63,750 bases of DNA from Clostridia bacterium (GTDB lineage Bacteria; Bacillota; Clostridia; Oscillospirales; Acutalibacteraceae), in contig JAGAKF010000049.1 of the NCBI GenBank assembly GCA_017625835.1, positions 1 to 63,750 on the forward strand. Reading direction: 5' to 3'. The translations under genes were made by a program, and so were the position numbers. Position 1 is the stretch's first letter. Each line of letters opens with the position of its first letter. The notes under the pieces are model-generated. The model ran no database searches, was not told where the DNA came from, and saw only the letters and a list, made by a program, of their open reading frames with translations. Below are positions 48,477-57,403 of the stretch, piece after piece.

Positions 48477-48998
48477 ATGTTCGCAAAAATCATCGCATTC
48501 TTTATGTCAATTATTATGGCAATCTTCCCGTTTTTCAGTGAGAAAAAGACTGTCAGCAACGAAGAAGTTGCAGAGGCAGTAATTTATGCAGTTGAAAACA
48601 AAGATGCGTCAGCAATAGAAGCAGTTATGTGTAAAAACATCAAAGATAATTTTGATGACCTTACAGGTGAAATAAACAATATGCTTTCTTTAATTGAAGG
48701 TGATATTGAAAGTATTGAATGGAAAAAGTTTGGTGGATACTATGAAAGTGATGGAAACGGAAAATCCTTAAAACAGAACAATCAAAACTATACAATAATT
48801 ACAACTAAAGGAGTTTTCTCACTTTCGTTGACAGTTGAAACAGATAATTCTTTCGCCCCTGATGAGTTAGGAATACGCACAATTGCCTTGCATCGATTAA
48901 TAAAAAACCCCGATTCCAATAGTTCATATGAATATATTTCAGATGGGGTTTTATACAAAATTTTTGCAACTGAGGGAATTGGAACAATGCACGATTAA
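48477..48998 (+). CDS. Small exported protein, DUF5104-like
   Basis: A 173-residue protein with a hydrophobic N-terminus (residues 2-20) serving as signal or anchor and no lipobox Cys. The rest is an alpha+beta domain ('EEVAEAVIYAVENKDASAIE', 'NYTIITTKGVFSLSLTVE') resembling DUF5104 in gut clostridia. Function unknown. It is transcribed alone from its own promoter. Confidence 0.7.
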   Translation: MFAKIIAFFMSIIMAIFPFFSEKKTVSNEEVAEAVIYAVENKDASAIEAVMCKNIKDNFDDLTGEINNMLSLIEGDIESIEWKKFGGYYESDGNGKSLKQNNQNYTIITTKGVFSLSLTVETDNSFAPDELGIRTIALHRLIKNPDSNSSYEYISDGVLYKIFATEGIGTMHD

Positions 48999-49043
48999 TT
49001 CTATGTAATCAATAAGCAACAATCAAATTTCATAAATTAAACG

Positions 49044-49074
49044 AAAAGCAGACATTCAACCAATGTCTGCTTTT
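49044..49074. terminator. Bidirectional terminator between DUF5104-like and MFS genes
   Basis: AAAAGCAGACATT (49044-49056) with AATGTCTGCTTTT (49062-49074), loop CAACC; A-run and T-run on both sides. Confidence 0.9.
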
Positions 49075-49080
49075 ATTATA

Positions 49081-50469
49081 TCATTCTATCGTGTCGAGGT
49101 TAACACCCTTAGTTTCTTTTACTTTTGCAGTAAACATCACAGCGGCAATTCCGACTGCAACAACAGAAATTGCAAGGCATACCCACCAGATCGGGAAGAT
49201 CGTCATTCCGACGACGGCAAGGGCATAGCCGACAACAAGACCGATTATAACAAGAAGTCCTTCAGCACCGACGACTGAAGCGCGGATGTCCGTCGGAACT
49301 TTTTCGGTCATCATAACGTTCATGTAATCTCTGCCGATCCAGTATGAACCCTGATAAAGTCCTGCAAACGAGCCGATCAGGTACGGATTCCAACCGAGAA
49401 GTATACCTGCAACGAACAGTGAATACCCTGCGATACAAGTGATTGAAAAACCTGTAACAGTTGCCTTTCGTCCGAATTTGTCAGCAATAAAACCTGAAAG
49501 GAAGGTTATCGTTGCATAAATCACAGGAACCATAAAAAGAGCTTTTGTAATCTCGCTCGTACTCATTCCGACCTTGTGCATAGCTGATTCGAAATAAAGA
49601 GCGATTGCAGGCATTGCGGAGTCGAAAATGATATGAGAAATAATCAGGCTTTTTGTATCTTTGTTTGAAAAGATATATTTTACTCCGTTGAATACGCCTG
49701 ACTGATTTCTCTGGGCTTCTTTTTGCAGCTTTTTCTGTTCTTTTTCTTTCTGCCTCTCTTCGTAGGGACGTGAAAGGTAAGCAATGCGCTCATTGATGAA
49801 TACCTTTGTGTCCTTTGCAAAGAGAAGAACAAGGAGTACTGCAAGGAATCCGAGGAGCGCGGGAACAAGGAAAATATCGCGCCATTTTGTCGGGTCATCG
49901 CCCATAAGAAGGTCTCTTAGCGTCGGAATAAGTATAACGCCGAGAATACCAAAGCTTTTAAGGAAACTGTAAATTTTTGCGCGGTGTCTGTCGGGAGCTT
50001 CTTCAAGAATGTAGATAATCTGGATATCGTGTCCCATAAAGAAGCTGATTATCGCAAAACCGACAAGGAACATTATGTAGCTTGAAGAAAGGTGAATTAC
50101 AAAAAGTCCTGCGGCCATACCGAGCGTTGAGATTGCAAAAAGAGGTTTGCGCCCCCATTTGTCCGCAAGTGCCTTGTAGAATGGTGTGATAATTCCGAAA
50201 ACGTAGGTAACCACACCGATTGTCGAGTGAAGCGCAAGACCTTCTTCAAAAGTATAGAATTTGCCTAAAAACGGATTGTTGACAAAAAATTCCGTAACAA
50301 AAGAAGACTGCACCGTAACGGTGAGGTTACTTGTAACTTCATCAAGGATATTTACAATCGCAATCAGTAAAAGCAGAACGAAAAAGTACCATTTGTAAGT
50401 ACCTTTGGCCTTTACCTTGTTGAGGCGGGAAAGTTCTTTCGCCTCACGTTCTTTTATTTTTCCGTTCAT
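49081..50469 (-). CDS. MFS transporter
   Basis: A 462-residue major facilitator with about twelve helices. 'ALADKWGRKPLFAISTLGMA' is the MFS loop 2-3 signature, and 'GFIADKFGRKATVTGFSITC' the matching half-repeat loop. A charged central loop (Lys/Glu/Gln-rich, about residues 225-255) separates the halves. Substrate unknown. AGGAG precedes the ATG. It has its own promoter in the gap behind the DUF4965 gene. Confidence 0.85.
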   Translation of the reverse strand: MNGKIKEREAKELSRLNKVKAKGTYKWYFFVLLLLIAIVNILDEVTSNLTVTVQSSFVTEFFVNNPFLGKFYTFEEGLALHSTIGVVTYVFGIITPFYKALADKWGRKPLFAISTLGMAAGLFVIHLSSSYIMFLVGFAIISFFMGHDIQIIYILEEAPDRHRAKIYSFLKSFGILGVILIPTLRDLLMGDDPTKWRDIFLVPALLGFLAVLLVLLFAKDTKVFINERIAYLSRPYEERQKEKEQKKLQKEAQRNQSGVFNGVKYIFSNKDTKSLIISHIIFDSAMPAIALYFESAMHKVGMSTSEITKALFMVPVIYATITFLSGFIADKFGRKATVTGFSITCIAGYSLFVAGILLGWNPYLIGSFAGLYQGSYWIGRDYMNVMMTEKVPTDIRASVVGAEGLLVIIGLVVGYALAVVGMTIFPIWWVCLAISVVAVGIAAVMFTAKVKETKGVNLDTIE

Positions 50470-50504
50470 TGCTGAAAACTCCTTTGGCTTGTAACGTTGA
50501 CATA

Positions 50505-50533
50505 ATTATATATCAAAACAATAATCTTTACAA
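50505..50533 (-). promoter_or_regulatory. Promoter of the MFS transporter gene
   Basis: Minus strand TTGTAA (50533-50528), 17 bases, TATAAT (50510-50505). Confidence 0.65.
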
Positions 50534-50536
50534 CAA

Positions 50537-50577
50537 AAAAGTGACACATCCGAAAATAAAACGAATGTGTCACTTTT
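50537..50577 (-). terminator. Terminator of the thrS operon
   Basis: AAAAGTGACACAT (50537-50549) with ATGTGTCACTTTT (50565-50577), loop of fifteen; T-run follows on the minus strand. Confidence 0.82.
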
Positions 50578-50591
50578 ATTATACCGTTAAA

Positions 50592-52454
50592 TCAGCCAAG
50601 CATAAGCTTTATGAAAAGTCCACCCTGAACGGTACGGTGTCTGAAACCGACCATTTCGGATGTGTCCGTGTAGTACCAGTCTGTCATAGGCACTCTTGTA
50701 CGCATTGTGTTGTAAGCGTTCCAGAGAAGCGATACGAAAAATTCAAAATCTTCTTTGCTGTCTGCAAGTGTTGCAACCCATACAAGCCAGTCTGATTTTG
50801 TATACTTTTCTCTTGAATCAAGGGGCACACCGTAGGGGAGTGCTTCCTTCTTGTATCGCTCAATTTCAGCTTTAAAGAACTCATCAGGGAAGAGTCCTGT
50901 TTTCCAGATCTTATCCCATACGGAGTTGTATTTAAGGCTGAATGTACCGGGACGGTCATAAGCAAGACGGTAGCTGCCATCTTCATTTTTTGCGTTTTCA
51001 ATGAACGAATCTGCATATTCTTTTGCGATTGCAAAAAGCTCATCTGCTTCATTTTCTTTGCCGAGGTTTCTGAGTATATCGGCAAAACCTGCCATACCCA
51101 TAATAGCCTTGAGCGAAAGATTGCAGTTGTGAGCAAGATGACCTGCAAAGTCGTCTGTGCAAAGCTGATGCTCAGGATCCTTGCCGTATTTGACAAGGTA
51201 CTTGCTCCACTTTTCAAGAATCTCAAAATTATCTTTTGCAAAGGAGAAGTCGTTGTCCGCCTTGCAGATTGCGGAAACAAGGATAATCATATTTCCGCAT
51301 TCCTCAACGGGCATCTGCCATTTGAGCTCATTGTTGCCGTAAACCTGGCCGTTAACGAGAGGATACTGACCTACGTCGTGCGGAGCAAAGTCGTATTCCC
51401 AAGCGTCAGATGTTGCATAGCGGAAAATCGGACGAAGCATACCTTTAAGGAGCCCTGTATTGTAAAGAAGGTACATCGGTGCACTCGGATAAGTTACGTC
51501 AACAGTAGCGGCACAGCCGTTTGAAAAACACTCTTTTGAAATGTAAAGATTGTTTCCGTCTTTATCAACAACGAGCTTGTGTGCGGCCATAACCTGACGG
51601 TAAGCGAGTGCAAGCAGCTCAGCGTACTTTTCTCCGCCCTTTGCAGTTGCCTCGGTAATAAGTTTATCTGAAAAAGCATTACATCTTGCAAGAAGCTCGT
51701 CGTATTCGTCAGCCGCTTCTTTGATAGCTTCTTCGATTGTCTTGCCGTTGTTCTTCCAGTAAGCCTTAAGGCTTTCGCCGAAATAAACCATACCGTCAAT
51801 ATCGTCATAAGCGAAGAGGAAAAGCTTTTCCTTTTCAATCTCAGCTTCTGCGTAAACAGAGTAAAGACCTTCGATAACGGCGTTGCCTGTTTCAGCTTCA
51901 CCGTCAACTGCGAGGTAACAGTAACCCCAGTCGATTCGCACGTCGTCGCCGCTTCTCCAGAGTACTTTCTGCGCACCGCTGCCGATTCTTACGCAGGAAA
52001 CACCGTCGATGTTAACGTCTTTTGAACAAGCTCTGCCTTCTCCTGCCTTGTTGAGTACAAGCTCTTCTGTAACGTAAACTTTAGCTCTTACCTTGTGCTC
52101 GTTGCCGTCAATGCTTTCGTATGAAAGCTTGAGGTAAGAAACGGGACGTGAAGCGTAGTACAGGTCCTCAACAAGCATCGGTGAGGTGAATTTCGCTGTA
52201 AGACGGATGCCTGCATCCTCATAAACAGCCGTTGTGGAAAACGTATCGGCGTCAACGCTTACAACGTTCATTTTTTCACGGTCATCATCGTCACCGAGGA
52301 AACGCAGAACCTTGCCGTCAACCGTAACATAGCCGATGATATTGTTTTCAGCCGCTGTCCAATGGGTTGTCGGCTTTTCGTTGATATTATCTGTCCATAC
52401 CGAAAAATAAGGATCAACCGTAATAAGCGGAATAGAGGGCATTCTCATTTTCAT
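50592..52454 (-). CDS. Glutaminase A-like (DUF4965/GtaA) protein
   Basis: A 620-residue cytoplasmic protein beginning 'MRMPSIPLITVDPYFSVWTD', the typical opening of GtaA/DUF4965-DUF1793 proteins. The N-terminal half is beta-rich, and the C-terminal half is an alpha/alpha toroid ('YEFAPHDVGQYPLVN'-like block: 'WEYDFAPHDVGQYPL'). Fungal members are named glutaminase, while bacterial ones look like glycoside hydrolases; the activity here is unproven. No signal peptide. It is the last gene of the thrS operon, four bases after apgM. Confidence 0.78.
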   Translation of the reverse strand: MKMRMPSIPLITVDPYFSVWTDNINEKPTTHWTAAENNIIGYVTVDGKVLRFLGDDDDREKMNVVSVDADTFSTTAVYEDAGIRLTAKFTSPMLVEDLYYASRPVSYLKLSYESIDGNEHKVRAKVYVTEELVLNKAGEGRACSKDVNIDGVSCVRIGSGAQKVLWRSGDDVRIDWGYCYLAVDGEAETGNAVIEGLYSVYAEAEIEKEKLFLFAYDDIDGMVYFGESLKAYWKNNGKTIEEAIKEAADEYDELLARCNAFSDKLITEATAKGGEKYAELLALAYRQVMAAHKLVVDKDGNNLYISKECFSNGCAATVDVTYPSAPMYLLYNTGLLKGMLRPIFRYATSDAWEYDFAPHDVGQYPLVNGQVYGNNELKWQMPVEECGNMIILVSAICKADNDFSFAKDNFEILEKWSKYLVKYGKDPEHQLCTDDFAGHLAHNCNLSLKAIMGMAGFADILRNLGKENEADELFAIAKEYADSFIENAKNEDGSYRLAYDRPGTFSLKYNSVWDKIWKTGLFPDEFFKAEIERYKKEALPYGVPLDSREKYTKSDWLVWVATLADSKEDFEFFVSLLWNAYNTMRTRVPMTDWYYTDTSEMVGFRHRTVQGGLFIKLMLG

Positions 52455-52458
52455 AAAA

Positions 52459-53673
52459 TCATTCCTCGATAAACTTTTTCATCATTGACGGTCCGAAGTC
52501 TACATAAACACCTGTTGCTTTTGCCGTATCTTCGTTGATTGATTCAACACCACTGTCTTTTTCAGCTGACTTTTTGTAAATCATATAGGGAACGGGATCG
52601 CTTGCGTGAGTTTTTGTGACGATCGGTGTCGGATGGTCGGGGAGAATCATAATCTTATAATCGTCGCCGATTTCTTCAAGACCGTTAAGGATGATCGGAA
52701 GCACCTTTTCGTCGATAAGCTCAATCGCTCTTACCTTGTTTTCAGGCTCGTTTCTGTGTCCGCACTCGTCGGGAGCTTCAATGTGAACGTAAACAAGGTC
52801 CGCACCGTTTTTAAGCTCTTCAACGGCAGCGTTTGCTTTGCCCTCAAAGTTTGTGTCGATGTAACCTGTTGCTCCTTCAACTTCAGGAGTGTTCATACCT
52901 GCTGCAATGCCGATACCCTTAAGGAGGTCAACTGCTGAAATCACGGAACCCTTGATGCCGTAAAGATCCGTGAAGAGGGGAAGCATAGGCTTTTTTCCTT
53001 CGCCCCAGAGCCAGATTGAGTTCGCAGGGCGCTTGCCCTCTGCAATTCTTCTCTTGTTTACGGGATGATCCTTAAGAAGATCATAGCTTTTTCTCATAAG
53101 CTCAACAAGCTTTTCAGCTGTCGGAGCTGTCGAAATATAAGGACCGACCACTCTGTCAGAAATGTCGTGCGGAGGTGTCATATTACCGAGCTCTACCGTG
53201 CCTCCGTGATGAATAAGGCAATGGCGGTAGCTTACGCCGTTGTAGAATGTAAACTCTTCGTTGCCGAAATGCTCCTGCACGGTTTTGATAATTTCAGCCG
53301 CATCAGCGCTGGAAATATCGCCTGCAGAGTAGTCTACCATTGTTTTGTCGTCATAGTTTTCCTCGTCAGAAAGTGTGACAAGGTTGCAACGGAGTGCAAT
53401 GTCATCGTCAGCCATCTTAACGCCGATGCTTACAGCCTCAAGAGGGGAACGGCCTGTGTAATATTTCATCGGGTCGTAACCCATAACGCTGAGGTTTGCA
53501 ACGTCGCTGCCGGGTTTAAGACCTTCAGCAACAGTGCGTACAAGACCTACTTCGCCTTTCTGTGCAAGACGGTCGAAGTTCGGCTTCTTTGCAAGCATCA
53601 TCGGCGTCTTATTGTCAAGTGCCGGTACGGGATAGTCAGCCATACCGTCATATAAAATTACTGCATATTTCAT
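52459..53673 (-). CDS. apgM: Cofactor-independent phosphoglycerate mutase, ApgM type
   Basis: A 404-residue member of the alkaline phosphatase superfamily, of the archaeal type. 'VILYDGMADYPVPALDNKTP' at the start carries the metal-binding Asp; 'SDVANLSVMGYDPMKYYTGR' includes the Ser nucleophile region, and 'ILPDHPTPIVTKTHASDPVP' the C-terminal metal ligands. It interconverts 3- and 2-phosphoglycerate. ATG 53673 follows AAGGTGAT; a much longer open frame upstream runs into the neighbouring gene and is not coding. Confidence 0.92.
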   Translation of the reverse strand: MKYAVILYDGMADYPVPALDNKTPMMLAKKPNFDRLAQKGEVGLVRTVAEGLKPGSDVANLSVMGYDPMKYYTGRSPLEAVSIGVKMADDDIALRCNLVTLSDEENYDDKTMVDYSAGDISSADAAEIIKTVQEHFGNEEFTFYNGVSYRHCLIHHGGTVELGNMTPPHDISDRVVGPYISTAPTAEKLVELMRKSYDLLKDHPVNKRRIAEGKRPANSIWLWGEGKKPMLPLFTDLYGIKGSVISAVDLLKGIGIAAGMNTPEVEGATGYIDTNFEGKANAAVEELKNGADLVYVHIEAPDECGHRNEPENKVRAIELIDEKVLPIILNGLEEIGDDYKIMILPDHPTPIVTKTHASDPVPYMIYKKSAEKDSGVESINEDTAKATGVYVDFGPSMMKKFIEE

Positions 53674-53689
53674 AGGTATCACCTTGATA

Positions 53690-54484
53690 TTAAAGATTTT
53701 TGAAAACACAAAGGCTTTCTTCAGCACATTCAGCAAAAGTTTTACCGTCAGGTACACGTGCTTCAAAGCTGATTCGTGCTTCTCGTTTGTCATATCCGAT
53801 TTCACGAAGAAGGTCAAGTATAACGCTGTAATCTTCGCCGTCATCGGGAGCGGGATATTGTCTGTTGTTAATAACGCTCGCAACGTGTATGTGTACGATG
53901 TGATCTTTTGCTTTTCTGATTGAATCAAAGTTGTCTTTGTTATATCCGAAATGATAAAAGTCAACAAGGCTCTTTACAAACGGACTGCCGACAGCATCAA
54001 CAACCTTCAAGGATTCATCAATTGTATTAAGGATATTACTCTCTCCGTAGGAAAGGTTTTCGAGAGCGCAAACGATGTTGTACTTTTCACACATCGGAAC
54101 AACGTGGTTCTTCAGGAAATAAACAAGTCTTTCAAAAGCCGTGTCATAGCTGACGCCTTCAGGAAAGTTTCGCGCACCCGAGGAACCCATAACAGCGATT
54201 TTAACTCCGAGACGCTGAGCTTTATCAAACGCTCTGTTCAGATACTCGTTGATTGCCTTGTAATCGGGAGAGTCAACCGTGAACTTGTATTCTCCGGGGA
54301 TCATACAGTTTGCAACTTCGTATGAGTACCCGTTTACGGCTGCATCGGCAACAAGCTTATCAATTTCCTCGTAAGAGAGAGCTGATAAATTGGTGAGATT
54401 CACTTCCTGATAATCAGAACCGACGTTTTTTACGGTTTCGGCATCATTGAAGTCTCTTGTAAAACCAAAACGAAAGTCAGACAT
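53690..54484 (-). CDS. Sugar phosphate isomerase/epimerase (TIM barrel)
   Basis: A 264-residue xylose-isomerase-like TIM-barrel protein. 'VCALENLSYGESNILNTIDE' holds a metal-ligand Glu; 'VDFYHFGYNKDNFDSIR' and 'IVHIHVASVINNRQYPAPDD' supply Asp/His ligands, and 'ARISFEARV' the final Glu. Substrate unknown. It sits between a deacylase and apgM genes in one operon. Confidence 0.85.
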   Translation of the reverse strand: MSDFRFGFTRDFNDAETVKNVGSDYQEVNLTNLSALSYEEIDKLVADAAVNGYSYEVANCMIPGEYKFTVDSPDYKAINEYLNRAFDKAQRLGVKIAVMGSSGARNFPEGVSYDTAFERLVYFLKNHVVPMCEKYNIVCALENLSYGESNILNTIDESLKVVDAVGSPFVKSLVDFYHFGYNKDNFDSIRKAKDHIVHIHVASVINNRQYPAPDDGEDYSVILDLLREIGYDKREARISFEARVPDGKTFAECAEESLCVFKNL

Positions 54485-54496
54485 ATTAAATCTCCT

Positions 54497-54979
54497 TTAT
54501 TCTTCTTCCTGCCATCCTTTGCAGACGTCAACCCAACCGATATAGTTCTGGGCATATTTCTCAAGGTCTGTGGGTGTCATTTCGATCGCACTGTTTGAAC
54601 TTCCGACGGCTGGGAAGACTGTTTCAAATCTTTTAAGGGATTCGTCAAGATAAGTCTTCACTCCGTCTTTTATACCGAAAGGACAAACACCGCCGATCGC
54701 GTGGCCGATAAGCTCGACCACCTCGTCGGGAGTAAGCATTTTTGCTTTGGCGGAAAAAGTTGTTTTGTATTTTTTGTTGTCAACCTTAGCGTCGCCTGCA
54801 GCGAGGATAAGGATCGGATCTTCACCGATTTTGAATGAAAGAGTTTTTGCAATCCGTTTTCCCTCAACGCCAACAGCCTGAGCGGCAAGCTCAACTGTTG
54901 CGCTGGAAACATCAAATTCAAGAACCTTGTCTTCAAGGCCGAACTGCTTTAAATACTCTCTGCCTGCTTGTATAGACAT
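54497..54979 (-). CDS. YbaK-domain aminoacyl-tRNA deacylase (second copy)
   Basis: A 160-residue trans-editing-type protein: 'KRIAKTLSFKIGEDPILIL' (catalytic-site Lys), 'LIGHAIGGVCPFGIKDGVKT' (GGVCPFG loop). It differs clearly from the YbaK at 41.5 kb and looks like the YeaK/ProX-type group. It follows thrS by 15 bases, which suggests but does not prove editing of a Thr-related or Ser/Ala mischarged tRNA. Confidence 0.85.
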   Translation of the reverse strand: MSIQAGREYLKQFGLEDKVLEFDVSSATVELAAQAVGVEGKRIAKTLSFKIGEDPILILAAGDAKVDNKKYKTTFSAKAKMLTPDEVVELIGHAIGGVCPFGIKDGVKTYLDESLKRFETVFPAVGSSNSAIEMTPTDLEKYAQNYIGWVDVCKGWQEEE

Positions 54980-54994
54980 CAGAAGGTACCTCTC

Positions 54995-56941
54995 TTAGAA
55001 AATAACTCTTGACTTTGTCTGTTCAACAACGAGGTTAACAAACTCGTCAACGCCCATAGCGCCGATATCGCCTTCACCGCGTTTACGTACTGAAACGCAA
55101 CCTGCTTCGATGTCCTTGTCGCCCATAAGAAGCATATAAGGAACTTTCTCGAGCTGTGCTTCACGGATCTTGTAGCCGATCTTTTCACTTCTTGTGTCAA
55201 CTTCGCAACGGATGCCTGCAGCTTCAAGCTTAGCCATAACTTCGTAAGCGTAGTCGTGATGTCTGTCCGCGATCGGAAGAAGCTTAACCTGAGTCGGAGC
55301 AAGCCATACGGGGAAAGCGCCTGCATATTTTTCAATAAGAAGAGCGAGTGTTCTTTCGTAGCAACCGATTGATGTACGGTGGATGATGTACGGATTCTTC
55401 TTGTTTCCGTCTGAATCTGTGTATTCCATGCCGAATTTCTCAGCAAGCATCTGGTCAATCTGGATTGTGATGAGTGTATCTTCCTTGCCGAATACGTTCT
55501 TGATCTGAATGTCAAGCTTCGGTCCGTAGAAAGCAGCCTCACCGACGCCGATTTTGTACGGGATTTCAAGGTGATCAAGGATCTTCTTCATAACGCCCTG
55601 AGCCTCATCCCATTGCTCGGGAGTGCCGATGTATTTTTCTGTGTCTGCCGGATCCCACTGTGAGAATCTGTATGAAACATCCTCGTAAAGACCGAGAGTC
55701 TTAAGGCAGTAAACTGCAAGCTCAAGACAGCCCTTGAACTCTTCTTCGAGCTGGTCGGGACGGCACATAAGATGACCTTCAGAAATTGTAAACTGGCGGA
55801 CACGGATAAGGCCGTGCATTTCACCTGATGCTTCGTTACGGAAAAGAGTGGATGTCTCGTTGTAACGAAGGGGGAGGTCACGGTATGAACGCGGACGGTT
55901 GAGGTATGCCTGATACTGGAACGGACAAGTCATCGGACGAAGAGCAAAAACTTCGTCATCCTTCTCCTCGTCGCCGAGAACGAACATACCGTCTTTGTAA
56001 TGATCCCAGTGGCCTGAAACTTTATAAAGGTCACTCTTAGCCATATAAGGTGTTTTTGTGAGCTGCCAGCCTCTTCTCTGCTCCTCATCCTCGATGAAAC
56101 GCTGCATAAGCTGGATGATTCTTGCGCCCTTCGGAAGAAGAATCGGAAGACCCTGACCGATAAGCTCATTTGTTGTGAAGATTTCAAGCTCACGGCCGAG
56201 CTTGTTGTGGTCGCGCTTCTTTGCTTCCTCAACAGATGCAAGATATTCTTCCATCTCGTCCTTCTTTGTGAAAGCTGTTGCGTAAATTCTCTGGAGCATC
56301 TTCTTTGTTGAGTCGCCGCGCCAGTAAGCACCCGTGCAGGATGTAAGCTTGTAAGCTTTTACTCTGCTTGTATCGGGGATGTGAGGACCTGCGCAAAGCT
56401 CTACGAATTCGCCCTGCTTGAAGAATGAAATCTTTTCGCCCTTGTCAGCATGCTCCTTGATAAGCTCAATCTTATAGATTTCGCCTTTTTCTTCCATCAT
56501 TGCGATAGCTTCTTCGGGATCAAGCTCAAACTTCTCAAGCGGAAGAGCTTCCTTGACGATCTTTTTCATCTCTGCTTCGATTTTTTCAAGATCCTCGGGT
56601 GAGAATGCCTTGTCAACATCGAAATCGTAATAGAAGCCGTTTGCAATAGCAGGACCGATTGCAAGCTTAGCTTCGGGATAAAGTCTTTTTACAGCCTGAG
56701 CCATAATATGCGAAGCTGTGTGTCTGAATGCCTTCTTTGCTTCTTCGTCATCGTCAAAAGTAAGGATTTCGAGAGAACAGTCTTCGTTGATAGCGGAACG
56801 AAGGTCAGCGTATTCGCCGTTTATCTTGCAAAGACAAGCAGCCTTATAAAGACCCATACCAAGATTTTTTGCAACTTCTGCAGCCGTAATGCCGTTATCA
56901 AATTCTTTAACGACATCGCCTTTGAGTGTTACTTTTACCAT
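54995..56941 (-). CDS. thrS: Threonyl-tRNA synthetase
   Basis: A 648-residue class II synthetase. Order: TGS domain (1-62), editing domain with 'HTASHIMAQAVKRLYP' (HxxxH) and its distal Cys/His, catalytic domain with 'FRNEASGEMHGLIRVRQFT' (motif 2) and 'IGCYERTLALLIEKYAG' (motif 3), and anticodon-binding domain from about 545. Normal length. It is under a T-box leader and heads a five-gene operon. Confidence 0.97.
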   Translation of the reverse strand: MVKVTLKGDVVKEFDNGITAAEVAKNLGMGLYKAACLCKINGEYADLRSAINEDCSLEILTFDDDEEAKKAFRHTASHIMAQAVKRLYPEAKLAIGPAIANGFYYDFDVDKAFSPEDLEKIEAEMKKIVKEALPLEKFELDPEEAIAMMEEKGEIYKIELIKEHADKGEKISFFKQGEFVELCAGPHIPDTSRVKAYKLTSCTGAYWRGDSTKKMLQRIYATAFTKKDEMEEYLASVEEAKKRDHNKLGRELEIFTTNELIGQGLPILLPKGARIIQLMQRFIEDEEQRRGWQLTKTPYMAKSDLYKVSGHWDHYKDGMFVLGDEEKDDEVFALRPMTCPFQYQAYLNRPRSYRDLPLRYNETSTLFRNEASGEMHGLIRVRQFTISEGHLMCRPDQLEEEFKGCLELAVYCLKTLGLYEDVSYRFSQWDPADTEKYIGTPEQWDEAQGVMKKILDHLEIPYKIGVGEAAFYGPKLDIQIKNVFGKEDTLITIQIDQMLAEKFGMEYTDSDGNKKNPYIIHRTSIGCYERTLALLIEKYAGAFPVWLAPTQVKLLPIADRHHDYAYEVMAKLEAAGIRCEVDTRSEKIGYKIREAQLEKVPYMLLMGDKDIEAGCVSVRKRGEGDIGAMGVDEFVNLVVEQTKSRVIF

Positions 56942-56994
56942 AATTTTTCCTCCTCAGAGTATTGTAGTTTTGTTTGGTGAGTGGGACCGAAAAA

Positions 56995-57231
56995 AACAAA
57001 AAAGCTCCATCCCTAACAAAAGGGATGAAGCATAAAACTCCACGGTTCCACCCGGATTGCGGCACAAGACCGCCACTTTGATTGCCGTAACGTGGCAGGA
57101 CGTCATTCCTTATTTCGGAACGCTCTCCGCAGTGGTAACTGAATCGCAGATAATACCGTGCTTTCACCGTACGCACGGCTCTCTGGAAAATCCGCCTGAA
57201 ACAGCCTTCTGCATCAACGATTTCAGATATT
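56995..57231 (-). promoter_or_regulatory. T-box riboswitch of thrS
   Basis: Minus-strand leader between promoter and thrS. The T-box sequence GGGTGGAACCGTGG is at 57053-57040. Terminator stem GCTTCATCCC (57031-57022) with GGGATGGAGC (57013-57004) is followed by a long T-run. Stem I carries an AGAGAG motif, and ACC at 57136-57134 followed by A is the likely specifier, a threonine codon. Uncharged tRNA-Thr would favour antitermination. Confidence 0.93.
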
Positions 57232-57237
57232 GATATA

Positions 57238-57266
57238 ATTGTATTACTGCGAGAATAAATTGTCAA
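57238..57266 (-). promoter_or_regulatory. Promoter of the T-box/thrS operon
   Basis: Minus strand TTGACA (57266-57261), 17 bases, TACAAT (57243-57238), a near-consensus promoter. Confidence 0.85.
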
Positions 57267-57403
57267 GATGAAAATTAACGAAAATACACCTTGTTAACAA
57301 TTTGTTCATAAATATTAGACATTTTCGCAAAAAAGAAAATATACACTTTTAAACTGAAATGTTGCGTAGTGGCATTTTGTAATAATGGAACGGAGTAAAT
57401 AAA

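Noticed and set aside
53674-53967. N-terminal extension of ApgM by about 98 codons
   Set aside because: The extension overlaps the TIM-barrel gene on the same strand, resembles no ApgM, and AAGGTGAT clearly marks 53673 as the start.
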